Shown here: in pieces, positions 21,638 to 30,691 of the stretch
Position numbering within the stretch: position 1 is the stretch's first letter
Layout of the letters: each line of letters starts with the position of its first letter
NCBI GenBank assembly: GCA_046347945.1
Contig: JAXMFB010000005.1
Coordinates: 213,061-277,060 of the forward strand
Origin: Zeimonas sp046347945
GTDB lineage: Bacteria; Pseudomonadota; Gammaproteobacteria; Burkholderiales; Burkholderiaceae_E
Length of the DNA: 64,000 nucleotides
Direction of reading: 5' to 3'
Notes under the pieces: model-generated
Told to the model about the DNA's origin: nothing
The model's input: only the letters and a program-made list of their open reading frames with translations
The model's database searches: none
Translations under genes and position numbers: made by a program

Positions 21638-23442
21638 ACGTAGTCCTTGTACTTGTCGAGGAAGCGCACCGGCCTGGACAGCGCGTCGCGGCGGAACGGG
21701 TCGCCGAGCTCGCGGGTGCACATGATCTCGAGCACGCAGGTCTTGCGCCCGTTCATCTGCAGGTCGACTGCCTTCTTCAGCGACGGACCGACGTCCTCGA
21801 GCCGGTCGACGACGATGCCCTCGGCGCCCATCGCCTTCGCGATGCCCGCGAAGCTCGGGCTCTCGAGCTCGCCGGCGACGAAGCGGCGGTTGTAGAAGTC
21901 GACCTGGTTCTTCTTCTCGGCGCCCCACTGCCGGTTGTGGAACACGACTGCGGTCACCGGGATGTCGTGGCGCACGCAGGTGAGGATCTCGCCCATGCTC
22001 ATCGCCCAGGCCCCATCGCCGGCGTACGAGATTGCCGGCCGGTGCGGCGCGGCGACCTTCGCGCCGACGATCGTCGGGAACGCGTAGCCGCAGTTGCCGA
22101 AGCTCATCGCGGCGAACATGCTGCGCGGCTCCTCGAAGCGCAGGTAGCTGTTGGCCACCGAATTGATGTTGCCGATGTCGGTCGACACCATCACGTGCGC
22201 CGGCATGGCCTTCTCGAGCTCACGCAGCACCTGGCGCGGATGCAGCCACTTGCCGCCCTCGCGCCTGGCCTCCTCGATCATCTCGAGGCTGAACGGGTCG
22301 CGCTCGTGCGTCCACTCGGCGAGCTCCTTCTCCCAGGCGGCCTTCTCGCTGGCGACCTGCTTCGCGCGCTCGGCCTTGGTCGCATCGCAGGCGAGCGTCT
22401 TGCCGGCCAGCCGCTGCACCAGCGCCGCGGCGGCGGCCTTCGCGTCGCCGCAGATGCCGACCGAGATCTTCTTCACCAGCCCGAGCATCTTGTGGTCGGC
22501 GTCGATCTGGATGATCTTCGCGTCCTTCGGCCAGTAGTCCATCCCGTGCTGCGGCAGCGTGCCGAACGGCCCGAGCCGCGAGCCGAGCGCCACGACGACG
22601 TCGGCGCGCGACATCAGCTTCATTGCCGCCTTCGACCCCTGGTAGCCGAGCGGGCCGCACCACAGCGGGTGGCTGGCCGGGAACGAGTCGTTGTGCAGGT
22701 AGCTGTTGACCACCGGCGCGCCGAGCCGCTCGGCCAGCGCCTTGCACTCGTCGACACCGTCGGCCATCACCACGCCGCCGCCCGAGATGATGACCGGGAA
22801 CTTCGCCTTCGCCAGCAGCTCGGCCGCCTCGTTCAGGCTCTGCTCGCCACCGGGCCCGCGATCGAGGCGCTGCGGCTTCGGGATCTCGCACTGGATCTCG
22901 CCGTAGAAGTAGTCGCGCGGGATGTTCAGCTGCGTCGGGCCGATCTCGGACATCGCGCGGTCGAAGCAGCGCGCGGTGTATTCGGCCATCCGCTTCGGGT
23001 TGTTCACGTGGCCCTGGTACTTGGTGAACTCCTGGAACATCGGCAGCTGGTTGCACTCCTGGAAGCCGCCCAGCCCCATCCCCATCGTGCCGGTCTCCGG
23101 CGTGACGATGACCACCGGGCTGTGCGCCCAGTAGGCGGCCGCGATCGCCGTCACGCAGTTGCTGATGCCGGGGCCGTTCTGGCCGATGACCACGCCGTGG
23201 CGGCCGGACACGCGCGCGTAGCCGTCGGCCATGTGGGCAGCGCCCTGTTCGTGAACGACCGGGATCAGCCGGATGCCGGCGGGCGCGAAGATGTCCATCG
23301 CGTCCATGAAGGCCGAGCCCATGATGCCGAAGATGTCGGTCACGCCGTTGGCGACCAGGGTCTCGACGAAGGCCTCGGACGGGGTCATTTTCTGGACGCC
23401 GCTCACGACGGTGCGGGCGGCGATGGGGGGTTGCTTGCTCAT
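21634..23442 (-). CDS. xsc: sulfoacetaldehyde acetyltransferase
   Basis: Thiamine-diphosphate enzyme of 602 residues. Xsc converts sulfoacetaldehyde and phosphate to acetyl phosphate and sulfite in taurine and sulfonate catabolism. Family-specific stretches are GIMGSAFMDAMDIF, HEQGAAHMADGYARVSG (with the cofactor-activating Glu), GTMGMGLGGFQE and IPRDYFYGEI. The cofactor motif starts GDGAWAMSMGE with its Asn in FHNRQWGAEKKNQ. ATG 23442 follows GGGAG at nine bases; an upstream in-frame start adds an unrelated leader. It is the first gene of the minus-strand run and faces an IclR regulator. No pta or taurine transaminase gene is visible, so Xsc is well supported by similarity but not by context. 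Confidence 0.82.
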   Translation of the reverse strand: MSKQPPIAARTVVSGVQKMTPSEAFVETLVANGVTDIFGIMGSAFMDAMDIFAPAGIRLIPVVHEQGAAHMADGYARVSGRHGVVIGQNGPGISNCVTAIAAAYWAHSPVVIVTPETGTMGMGLGGFQECNQLPMFQEFTKYQGHVNNPKRMAEYTARCFDRAMSEIGPTQLNIPRDYFYGEIQCEIPKPQRLDRGPGGEQSLNEAAELLAKAKFPVIISGGGVVMADGVDECKALAERLGAPVVNSYLHNDSFPASHPLWCGPLGYQGSKAAMKLMSRADVVVALGSRLGPFGTLPQHGMDYWPKDAKIIQIDADHKMLGLVKKISVGICGDAKAAAAALVQRLAGKTLACDATKAERAKQVASEKAAWEKELAEWTHERDPFSLEMIEEARREGGKWLHPRQVLRELEKAMPAHVMVSTDIGNINSVANSYLRFEEPRSMFAAMSFGNCGYAFPTIVGAKVAAPHRPAISYAGDGAWAMSMGEILTCVRHDIPVTAVVFHNRQWGAEKKNQVDFYNRRFVAGELESPSFAGIAKAMGAEGIVVDRLEDVGPSLKKAVDLQMNGRKTCVLEIMCTRELGDPFRRDALSRPVRFLDKYKDYV

Positions 23443-23549
23443 GGCATCGGTCTCCCGGAGTGGATGGGGTACGCCCGAATCGTAGCCGAAGGTTCCGGAA
23501 TCCGGTACGCAATACACCAATAATCGGAACAACGGCTATGATGGGGCCC

Positions 23550-24371
23550 ATGAAGCTCGTCGCCGCACCCCGGCCCCAGCCCGTCGAAGTCAATGGCGAC
23601 ACCCCGGCGATGCGGCTGTTCGCGCTGCTCGAGGTGATCGCCGAGCGCGACCAGCTGGTTTCGCTGCAGGGGCTCGTCGAGGAAACCGGGCTGCCGAAGC
23701 CCACGCTGCACCGGATGCTGCAGCAGCTCGAGGCAGGCGGCCTGCTGCAGCGCGAAGGCGACGGCCGCCACTACAGCACCGGCGTGCGGCTGCGCCGCCT
23801 GGCCGAGAACCTGCTGCTGAACAACACCTGGCACGGGGCGCGCCACGTCGTGCTACGCGCGCTGGTCGACGAGATCGGCGAGAGCTGCAACCTGACCGCG
23901 CTGTCGGGCAGCGAGGTGGTCTACCTCGATCGGGTCGAGACGCCCGCCCCGCTGCGCTTCTACCTGCACCCCGGCTCGCGGGTGCCGGTGCATTGCTCGG
24001 CCAGCGGCAAGATGATCCTGTCGCAGATGACGGCGGCGCAGCGCCGGCGACTGCTGGCGCACGCGCCGCTCGAGCGGTTCACGCCCGCCACGCTGACCGA
24101 CCCCGCGCGCATCGACGGCGAACTCGAGCGCGTGCGCCGCGACGGCTACGCGATCGACAACGAGGAATTCCTGCCCGGCCTGCTGTGCCTCGCGGTGCTG
24201 GTGCCGGCGCCGTCGGGCCGCTCGAACCTGTGCGTGGCCGTGCAGGCACCCAGCATCCGCCTGACGCCGAAAAAGGCGCTCGGCCTGCTGCCGGCGTTGC
24301 GACGCGCGGCCAGCGCGATCGCCGACATCGACGACGCCACGCCGCCGGCGGCGGCGAAGGCGCGCGCCTGA
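23550..24371 (+). CDS. IclR family transcriptional regulator, divergent from xsc
   Basis: Regulator of 273 residues. The winged helix-turn-helix covers roughly residues 15-75 (LQGLVEETGLPKPTLHRMLQ being the recognition unit). An IclR sensor domain follows, with FYLHPGSRVPVHCSASGK and DNEEFLPGLLCLAV. Two further Met codons at 23538 and 23541 lie in or next to the start region. It is divergent from xsc with about 107 bases between starts, so it is the likely controller of the long catabolic run below. The gap contains GTTCCG (23492) and CGGAAC (23525) as a spaced inverted repeat that might be an operator. Confidence 0.9.
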   Translation: MKLVAAPRPQPVEVNGDTPAMRLFALLEVIAERDQLVSLQGLVEETGLPKPTLHRMLQQLEAGGLLQREGDGRHYSTGVRLRRLAENLLLNNTWHGARHVVLRALVDEIGESCNLTALSGSEVVYLDRVETPAPLRFYLHPGSRVPVHCSASGKMILSQMTAAQRRRLLAHAPLERFTPATLTDPARIDGELERVRRDGYAIDNEEFLPGLLCLAVLVPAPSGRSNLCVAVQAPSIRLTPKKALGLLPALRRAASAIADIDDATPPAAAKARA

Positions 24372-24436
24372 ACGGCGACGCCGCGCCGCCGCGCGCGAGC
24401 GTCGCCCCGACGAAGCCCCGCCCGAAGGACATCGCC

Positions 24437-25402
24437 TTGACCGACATCTCCACGATCCAGCCCGACCGGACGGTCGCCGTGCGCGAAGTCTTCGGCATCG
24501 ACACCGACCTGCGCGTCCCGGCATTCGCCGACCGCGACGACCACGTGCCCGAGATCGACGAGGCCTACCGCTTCAACCGCGACGTCACGCTGGCGCTGCT
24601 GGCCGGCTTCGCGCACAACCGCCGCGTGATGGTCCAGGGTCTGCACGGCACCGGCAAGTCGACGCACGTCGAGCAGGTCGCCGCGCGCCTGAACTGGCCC
24701 TGCGTACGCATCAACCTCGACGGCCACATCAGCCGCCTCGACCTGGTCGGTCGCGACGCGGTCGTGCTGCGCGACGGCCAACAGGTCACCGAGTTCCAGG
24801 AAGGCATCGTGCCGTGGGCGCTGCAGCGGCCGGTCGCGCTGATCTTCGACGAGTACGACGCCGGGCGCCCCGACGTGATGTTCGTGATCCAGCGCATCCT
24901 CGAGCGCGACGGCAAGTTCACGCTGCTCGACCAGAACCGCGTGCTGCGCCCGCATCCGTACTTCCGGCTGTTCGCGACGACCAACACGGTGGGTCTGGGC
25001 AACCTGAACGGGCTCTACCACGGCGCGCAACGCCTCAACCACGCGCAGATCGACCGCTGGAACATCGTCGCGACGCTGAACTACCTGCCGCGCGACGAGG
25101 AGATCGCGATCGTGCAGGCGCGCGTGCCGCAGCTGGCGGGCGCGGCGCAGCGGCCGCTGCTCGAGTCGATGGTCGCGGTGGCCGAGCTCACGCGCAACGG
25201 CTTCGCAGCCGGCGACCTCTCCACGCTGATGTCGCCGCGCACCGTCATCACCTGGGCCGAGAACATCGGCATCTTCGGCGACCCCGCGCTGGCGTTCCGG
25301 CTGTCGTTCGTCAACAAGTGCGACGAGGCCGAGCGGTCGATCGTCGCCGAGTACTTCCAGCGCTGCTTCGACCGCGAGCTCGACGAGTCGCATCGTGGGT
25401 GA
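24437..25402 (+). CDS. cobS: aerobic cobaltochelatase CobS-type AAA ATPase
   Basis: AAA+ ATPase of 321 residues that works with CobT to energise cobalt insertion into hydrogenobyrinic acid diamide by CobN. Walker A is GLHGTGKST. Walker B with the catalytic acidic pair is in LIFDEYDAGRPD. The sensor segment is FATTNTVG. The N-terminal VREVFGIDTDLRVPAF is typical of CobS. The start is a TTG (24437) with GAAGGAC about seven bases before it; no ATG fits. It overlaps cobT by eight bases. A MoxR-like role is less likely because the CobS N-terminal signature is present. Confidence 0.9.
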   Translation: MTDISTIQPDRTVAVREVFGIDTDLRVPAFADRDDHVPEIDEAYRFNRDVTLALLAGFAHNRRVMVQGLHGTGKSTHVEQVAARLNWPCVRINLDGHISRLDLVGRDAVVLRDGQQVTEFQEGIVPWALQRPVALIFDEYDAGRPDVMFVIQRILERDGKFTLLDQNRVLRPHPYFRLFATTNTVGLGNLNGLYHGAQRLNHAQIDRWNIVATLNYLPRDEEIAIVQARVPQLAGAAQRPLLESMVAVAELTRNGFAAGDLSTLMSPRTVITWAENIGIFGDPALAFRLSFVNKCDEAERSIVAEYFQRCFDRELDESHRG

Positions 25403-27116
25403 GGCGCAGGCGCTGGCCCGCCACCAGCAGCGGATCGAGGAACTCTGCGCGGCCGCCATCCGCGCACTGGCCGGCGAGGCCGACCTGCACTTTCGCGGCC
25501 GCCGGCTGCACCGCGGCCGGCGCGCGCTGCCGCTCTTCGCGCCGCACCTGCACCCGTCGCTCGAGGCCGACGACTTCGCGTCGTTTCGCGGCGCCGCCGA
25601 CGGGCTGGCGCTGCGCGTCGCGCGCTCGGACGAGGCGCTGCACCGGCGCCTCGCGCCGGCCGATCCGGTCGAGCGGCTGGTGTTCGACCTGCTCGAACAG
25701 ATCCGCGTCGAGGCGCGCCCGCCCGCCGGCATGCCCGGCGTCGCGCGCAACCTGCGCCACCGCTTCGAGCAGTGGTCGCTGGCGTTCCACCGCTCGGGAC
25801 TCACCGAAACCTCGCGCGGCATCCTGCTCTACACGGTCGCGCAGATCTGCCGCGCGCGCGTCACCGGCGAGCCGGTGCTGGAGGAGACCGAGGACCTGCT
25901 CGAGACGACGCGCGGCTCGATCGTGCCGGTGCTGGGCCACGACCTCGCGGCGCTGCGTCGGCATCGCGACGACCAGGCCGCCTACGCGCAGCACGCGCTG
26001 TCGATCGCCCGCATCGTCGGCGAGATGGTCCACAGCGCCGACGACGAGCGCGGCGAGGGCCAGCAGGGCGACGAGGCCGAAGACCGCACTGCGCTCGCGC
26101 GGTTCATGGAGCCCGACGACGCCGCGGGCGACGGCGAGATCGCCATCGCCGCATCGGGTCGCAGCCGCGTGCTGGAAGCGTCCGACGACGGCTATCGCGT
26201 CTTCACCCGCGCGTACGACCGTCAAGTCGCCGCGACGGAACTGGTGGGCCGGCCTCGGCTGGCCGAATACCGCGAGCGGCTCGATCGGCGCATTGCGGCC
26301 CAGGGCGTGAACCTGGCGCGGCTGGCGCGCGAACTGAAGGCGCTGCTCGCGGTGCCGGTGCGCGACGACTGGAACGCCGGGCAGGAGGAGGGGCACGTCG
26401 ACGGCCGCCGGCTGGCGCAGCTGATCGCGTCGCCGGCCGAGCGCCGCCTGTTCCGCACCGAACGGCTCGAACCGGCCGCGCAGTGCACGGTCGGCTTCCT
26501 GGTCGACTGCTCGGGCTCGATGAAGCAGCACGTCGAATCGGTGGCGATGCTGGTCGACGTGCTCGCGCGCGCGCTCGAAATGGCGGGCGCCGCCACCGAG
26601 GTGCTCGGCTTCACCACTGGATCGTGGAACGGCGGGCGCGCGCTGCGCGACTGGCGGCGCGCCGGGCAGCCGCCACACCCGGGGCGGCTGAACGAGGCCT
26701 GCCACGTCGTCTTCAAGGACGCCGACACGACATGGCGGCGCGCGCGCCCGGCCATCGCCGCCCTGCTCGAACCGGTGCTGTTTCGCGAGGGCATCGACGG
26801 CGAGGCGGTCGACTGGGCCTGCGCGCGGCTGCGCGGCCGCCCGGACGAGCGCCGCCTGCTGCTGGTGATCTCCGACGGTTGTCCGATGGACACGGCCACG
26901 AATCTCGCCAACGATCCGCACTACCTCGATCATCACCTGCGCGAGGTCGTGCAGCGACACGAGCAGGCCGGCGACGTCTCGATCCTCGGGGTCGGCGTCG
27001 GGCTCGACCTCAGCCCGTTCTACGGCCGCAGCCAGGCGCTGGACCTGTCGGCCCCACCCGGCAACGGTGTGTTTCGCGAGCTCGTCGCACTGATCGGCGG
27101 ACACGCGCGCCGCTGA
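25395..27116 (+). CDS. cobT: aerobic cobaltochelatase CobT subunit
   Basis: Partner of CobS, 573 residues. The N-terminal half is the CobT-specific domain. A charged Asp/Glu-rich linker (about residues 215-235) follows, then a C-terminal von Willebrand A domain whose metal-ion-dependent adhesion site begins DCSGS in VGFLVDCSGSMKQH. The start GTG 25395 lies inside the last codons of cobS, showing coupling. The large CobN subunit and other cobalamin genes are not in this window, so CobST is split from its pathway genes here. Confidence 0.9.
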   Translation: MGEAQALARHQQRIEELCAAAIRALAGEADLHFRGRRLHRGRRALPLFAPHLHPSLEADDFASFRGAADGLALRVARSDEALHRRLAPADPVERLVFDLLEQIRVEARPPAGMPGVARNLRHRFEQWSLAFHRSGLTETSRGILLYTVAQICRARVTGEPVLEETEDLLETTRGSIVPVLGHDLAALRRHRDDQAAYAQHALSIARIVGEMVHSADDERGEGQQGDEAEDRTALARFMEPDDAAGDGEIAIAASGRSRVLEASDDGYRVFTRAYDRQVAATELVGRPRLAEYRERLDRRIAAQGVNLARLARELKALLAVPVRDDWNAGQEEGHVDGRRLAQLIASPAERRLFRTERLEPAAQCTVGFLVDCSGSMKQHVESVAMLVDVLARALEMAGAATEVLGFTTGSWNGGRALRDWRRAGQPPHPGRLNEACHVVFKDADTTWRRARPAIAALLEPVLFREGIDGEAVDWACARLRGRPDERRLLLVISDGCPMDTATNLANDPHYLDHHLREVVQRHEQAGDVSILGVGVGLDLSPFYGRSQALDLSAPPGNGVFRELVALIGGHARR

Positions 27117-27183
27117 CCGCCGCGCGCCGCCCGGGGCCGGGCGTCCGAGGTCGCCTTCCGAGGCTGGCGTCCGAGGCCGGTGC

Positions 27184-28602
27184 TCAGAGCTTCTCGTCGC
27201 GCAGCCAGTACCAGCGGTAGAGGGCGCGCTGCCCGAAGCGCCGGAACGGCGCGAACGCGCGCGACTCGAGCGCGCCGAACGCCATCGGGTACGGCAGCGG
27301 CGAGTCGTAGATCGGCAGTTCGGACGCGCGGCCGGACTTGCCGGCGATGCGCTCTGCCATCCGCCGCCCGGCGTGCGCCGAGAACGACACGCCGTTGCCG
27401 CCGTAGCCCAGCGCGTAGAACACCGTCTCGCGCGGGTCGGGCTGCCTCACGCGGGGCATCATGTCGTGGCTGACGTCGACCCAGCCCCACCACGAGTAGT
27501 CGATGCGGATGCCAGTGAGCGCCGGGAACTTGCGGTGCAGGCCCTCGACCAGCACCGCCATGTGGCGCGGGTTCGGCGCGTCGGCGCCGGTGATCGAGCT
27601 GCGGCTGCCGATCTGCACCCGGTTGTCGGGCAGCCTGCGGTAGTAGAAGCGCAGCGTGCGCGTGTCGGTGATGACCTCGGTCGTCACGAAGTTGGTCGCC
27701 TCGATCTCGGCCTCGGTCAGCGGCCGCGTGACCAGCGAGTTCGACAGGATCGGCATGATCTTCGAGTCGAGGCTGCGGTGCAGGCCGTTGCTCGTGTAGC
27801 CGCCGGTCGCGAAACCGACCGCGCGGGCGCGCACGGTGCCCCCGGGCGTCCTGAGCAGGTGCACGCCGTTGCGCGTCTCGAAGCCTACGACCGGGCTCGC
27901 GGGATGCACTTTCACGCCGAGCTCGCGCGCCTTGCGCAGGTAGCCGTAGGCGAGCTTCAGCGGATGCACGCCGATGCCGTCGGGCTCGTGCAGCGCGCCG
28001 AAGGTCTCGGCGTCCCTCACGTAGTCGCGCTGGACCTCGTCGCGGCCGAGGATCCGCGCGTCGTAGCCGAAGACCTCGCGCATCACCTTCGCTTCGTTGC
28101 GCAGGAATGCCATCTTCTTGTCGCGGTGCGCGATGTACAGGTGGCCGCCCGGCTGCGGATCGCAGTCGATCTCGCCGACGAGCCCCTTGAACGTCTCGAA
28201 CCCCTGGCGGATCTCGGCGTCGAGCTTGAGCGCAACGTCCTTGCCCCAGCGCTCGATCCACTGCGAGCGATACAGCCGCCCGCTCGCGTTCTGCCCCTGG
28301 CCACCGTTGCGGCTGGTGCAGCCCCAGACCGTGCGGTTCGCCTCGAGCACCGTGGCGCGGATGCCGTGCTCGCGCGCGAGGAACAGCGCGGTCGCCAGGC
28401 CGGTGAAGCCCGAGCCGACGATCGCCACGTCGACGTCGACGTCGCCGTCGATCGGGCCGTCGTCGGCTGGCGGCGCGCCGGCGCTGGCCACCCAGTAGGT
28501 CGGCGCGTAATCGGTACCGTGGCCCGGATTCGGCGCAACCAGCGGGTCGTAGCGCGGATCGTAGGGCGAGGAGGGCGCGGGGCGTCCGGCAGTCATGTCC
28601 AT
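27184..28602 (-). CDS. FAD-dependent amine oxidoreductase (PuuB/DAO family)
   Basis: DAO-family flavoprotein of 472 residues, resembling gamma-glutamylputrescine oxidoreductase and other amino-acid oxidases. The FAD-binding GSGFTGLATALFLAREHG is near residue 62, with the Glu of LEAN at the end of the second strand. The RNGGQGQNASG segment is typical of the PuuB group. The C-terminal YALGYGGNGVSFSAHAGR closes the FAD site. A SnoaL-like gene ends 22 bases upstream on the same strand. No Puu pathway genes adjoin it, so the amine substrate is open. Confidence 0.87.
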   Translation of the reverse strand: MDMTAGRPAPSSPYDPRYDPLVAPNPGHGTDYAPTYWVASAGAPPADDGPIDGDVDVDVAIVGSGFTGLATALFLAREHGIRATVLEANRTVWGCTSRNGGQGQNASGRLYRSQWIERWGKDVALKLDAEIRQGFETFKGLVGEIDCDPQPGGHLYIAHRDKKMAFLRNEAKVMREVFGYDARILGRDEVQRDYVRDAETFGALHEPDGIGVHPLKLAYGYLRKARELGVKVHPASPVVGFETRNGVHLLRTPGGTVRARAVGFATGGYTSNGLHRSLDSKIMPILSNSLVTRPLTEAEIEATNFVTTEVITDTRTLRFYYRRLPDNRVQIGSRSSITGADAPNPRHMAVLVEGLHRKFPALTGIRIDYSWWGWVDVSHDMMPRVRQPDPRETVFYALGYGGNGVSFSAHAGRRMAERIAGKSGRASELPIYDSPLPYPMAFGALESRAFAPFRRFGQRALYRWYWLRDEKL

Positions 28603-28624
28603 CGGTTGCAGCTCCGGATCTGGC

Positions 28625-29023
28625 TCAACCCGCCTTGACCGGCGGGCGGTCCTTGCGGAACGCGTTCTTCACCGCGATACGGCCGTCGCGGAACGTGAAG
28701 ACGTCGCAGCCGCGCGCCTCGATCCGCGTGCCGTCGGGCTTCGTACCCTTGAAGGTCCACTCGGAGACGCCGCGATCGCCGCAGACGAAGTGGCTGCCGT
28801 CGGCCCACTGCGCGTCGGGGAAGTTGATCCACGCCGATTCGAAGGCCTTGCGCACGGCCTCGCGGCCGACGTGACGCGCGCCGCAGGCGTCGGGGCCGGC
28901 CACGGCCTCGAACACGCAATCGTCGGTCATGAACGACATCAGGGCGTCGAGGTCGTGACGGTTCCATGCGTCGGCGAACTCCTGCAGGAATCGGACGTCG
29001 ATCGGGCGGGTCGGGGCGGACAT
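28625..29023 (-). CDS. SnoaL-like / nuclear transport factor 2 family protein
   Basis: Small alpha+beta-barrel protein of 132 residues of the NTF2/ketosteroid-isomerase-like superfamily. The N-terminal helix carries FADAWNRHDLDALMSFM and the first strand DDCVFEAVAG. The C-terminal strands carry DVFTFRDGRIAVKNAFRKD. Such proteins include small isomerases and ligand-binding domains. Co-oriented with the FAD oxidoreductase 22 bases downstream, it may act in the same pathway. No reaction can be assigned. Confidence 0.85.
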   Translation of the reverse strand: MSAPTRPIDVRFLQEFADAWNRHDLDALMSFMTDDCVFEAVAGPDACGARHVGREAVRKAFESAWINFPDAQWADGSHFVCGDRGVSEWTFKGTKPDGTRIEARGCDVFTFRDGRIAVKNAFRKDRPPVKAG

Positions 29024-29129
29024 GCGCAGTGCTCTCCTGGCTCAACGAGGGGCGATCCGCGCAGCCTATGCGCGGGCGGCGCCGCGCCGTAGCACCAGAT
29101 GCCCGCTTTCGATGAGGCCAGCGCCGCGC

Positions 29130-30635
29130 TCAGCGCGACTTCTGCATCTGCGCGACGACGCCGGCCAGCTCGCGAATCCCGGCCTCGATCGACCGTGCCG
29201 GAATCGACTGGTAGCCCAGGCGAAAGCACGAATGCGGCGGCGGCTGCGCCACGAAGAACACGTCGCCCGGCTCGATCAGCACCCCCCGCTCCGCGGCGCG
29301 CCGGGCGAGCTCGTTCGCGTCGACGCCCGCGGGCAGCTGCACCCAGCACGACCCGCCGCCGTCGACCGGCACCGCCCCGCACTGCGGTGCGTAGCGGGCG
29401 ATCGCGTCGAGCGCGATCGCGCAGCGCTCGCGCTGCGCCTGCGCGAGCCGGCGCAGTTGCGCGTCGTAGTGGCCCAGCGACAGGAACAGCGCGAACGCGC
29501 GCTGGATGAACGCCGAGGGGTGGCGCAGCATCAGCCGGCGCAGCGCGCGCAACTCGGCGACCAGCCCCGGCGCGGCGACCACGTACCCGACGCGCAGGCC
29601 CGGCGCGAGGCTCTTCGACAGGCTGCCCACGTAGATCACGCGCCCGCTTCGGTCGAGGCTCTTGAGCGCCGGCGTCGGCTCGCCGTCGAAGCGGTTCTCG
29701 CTCTCGAAATCGTCCTCGATGACGATGAAGTCGTGCTCGTCGGCCATGCGAAGCAGGGCCTGGCGGCGCGCCAGCGGCATCGTCACGCCGGTCGGGCACT
29801 GGTGGCTCGGCGTGGCGTAGACGTAGTCGACGCCGTCGAGCCGCTCGTCCACCGGCAGGCCGTCCCGGTCCACCGGAATCGGCTCGAGGCGCGAGGTGCG
29901 GCTGGAGAAGATGTTGCGCGCGTCCGGATAGCCCGGCTCCTCCATCGCCACCCGCGTGCCCTCGCGCATCAGCAGGTCGGCCACCAGGTACAGCGCGTGC
30001 TGCGCGCCGACGGTCACGATCAGCTCGTCGGCCGAGGCCCAGACGCCGCGCCGCGGCAGCACGCGGGTGCGGATCTGCTGCACCAGCGCCTCGTCGTCGC
30101 GCGCGATCTGGTCGGGCGCCCAGTCGCGGGTGTCGAGCACGCTCAGCGTCTTGATGCAGCACTCGCGCCAGGCCGCAGTGGGGAACAGCGTCGGGTCGAA
30201 CTGGCCGTACAGGAACGGATACGGATACGACTGCCAGTCGGCCGGCTTCACGATCGAGCGCTGCGTGGTGAAGCGCTCGCGGAATCGCCGCTGCCAGTCG
30301 GGCTGGGCGCGCCCCGACCTTGCCGCGCCCTCGAGGGCCGCGCCGTTGACGCGACCCGACAGGATGTCGCCATTGACGAAGTGGCCGCTGCGCTGGCGCG
30401 AGACCAGGTAGCCCTCGTCGGCCAGCTGCTGGTAGGCCAGCACGACGGTGTTGCGCGCCACGCCGAGCTGGTCGGCCATTTCGCGGCTCGACGGTACCGG
30501 CGCGCCCGGAGGCAGCTGGCCGTCGAGAATCGCCGAGACCAGCATCTCGCGGATCTGGCCCTGCAGGTTCATGTTCTCGCGCGCGGAACGCTGGAACAGC
30601 TGCTTCCAGAGTGCGGCGTTCGGGACTTGCGGCAT
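29130..30635 (-). CDS. MocR-type transcriptional regulator (GntR winged helix fused to aminotransferase domain)
   Basis: Protein of 501 residues. The N-terminal GntR winged helix-turn-helix (about 20-85) contains PPGAPVPSSREMADQLGVAR. A fold-type I aminotransferase domain follows, with the PLP-binding Lys in VGSLSKSLAPGLR and the substrate-region YATPSHQCPTGVTMP. MocR proteins use PLP or an amino-acid aldimine as a signal. It is divergent, with a 56-base gap, from a 2-keto-4-pentenoate hydratase-like gene, its probable target. PdxR-type control of vitamin B6 synthesis is another option, but no pdxST is nearby. Confidence 0.92.
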   Translation of the reverse strand: MPQVPNAALWKQLFQRSARENMNLQGQIREMLVSAILDGQLPPGAPVPSSREMADQLGVARNTVVLAYQQLADEGYLVSRQRSGHFVNGDILSGRVNGAALEGAARSGRAQPDWQRRFRERFTTQRSIVKPADWQSYPYPFLYGQFDPTLFPTAAWRECCIKTLSVLDTRDWAPDQIARDDEALVQQIRTRVLPRRGVWASADELIVTVGAQHALYLVADLLMREGTRVAMEEPGYPDARNIFSSRTSRLEPIPVDRDGLPVDERLDGVDYVYATPSHQCPTGVTMPLARRQALLRMADEHDFIVIEDDFESENRFDGEPTPALKSLDRSGRVIYVGSLSKSLAPGLRVGYVVAAPGLVAELRALRRLMLRHPSAFIQRAFALFLSLGHYDAQLRRLAQAQRERCAIALDAIARYAPQCGAVPVDGGGSCWVQLPAGVDANELARRAAERGVLIEPGDVFFVAQPPPHSCFRLGYQSIPARSIEAGIRELAGVVAQMQKSR

Positions 30636-30691
30636 GCGACATCATCGCACCGTCGCCACGCGGCGTCGCGCGCTGCAGGATAATCGCCGGC

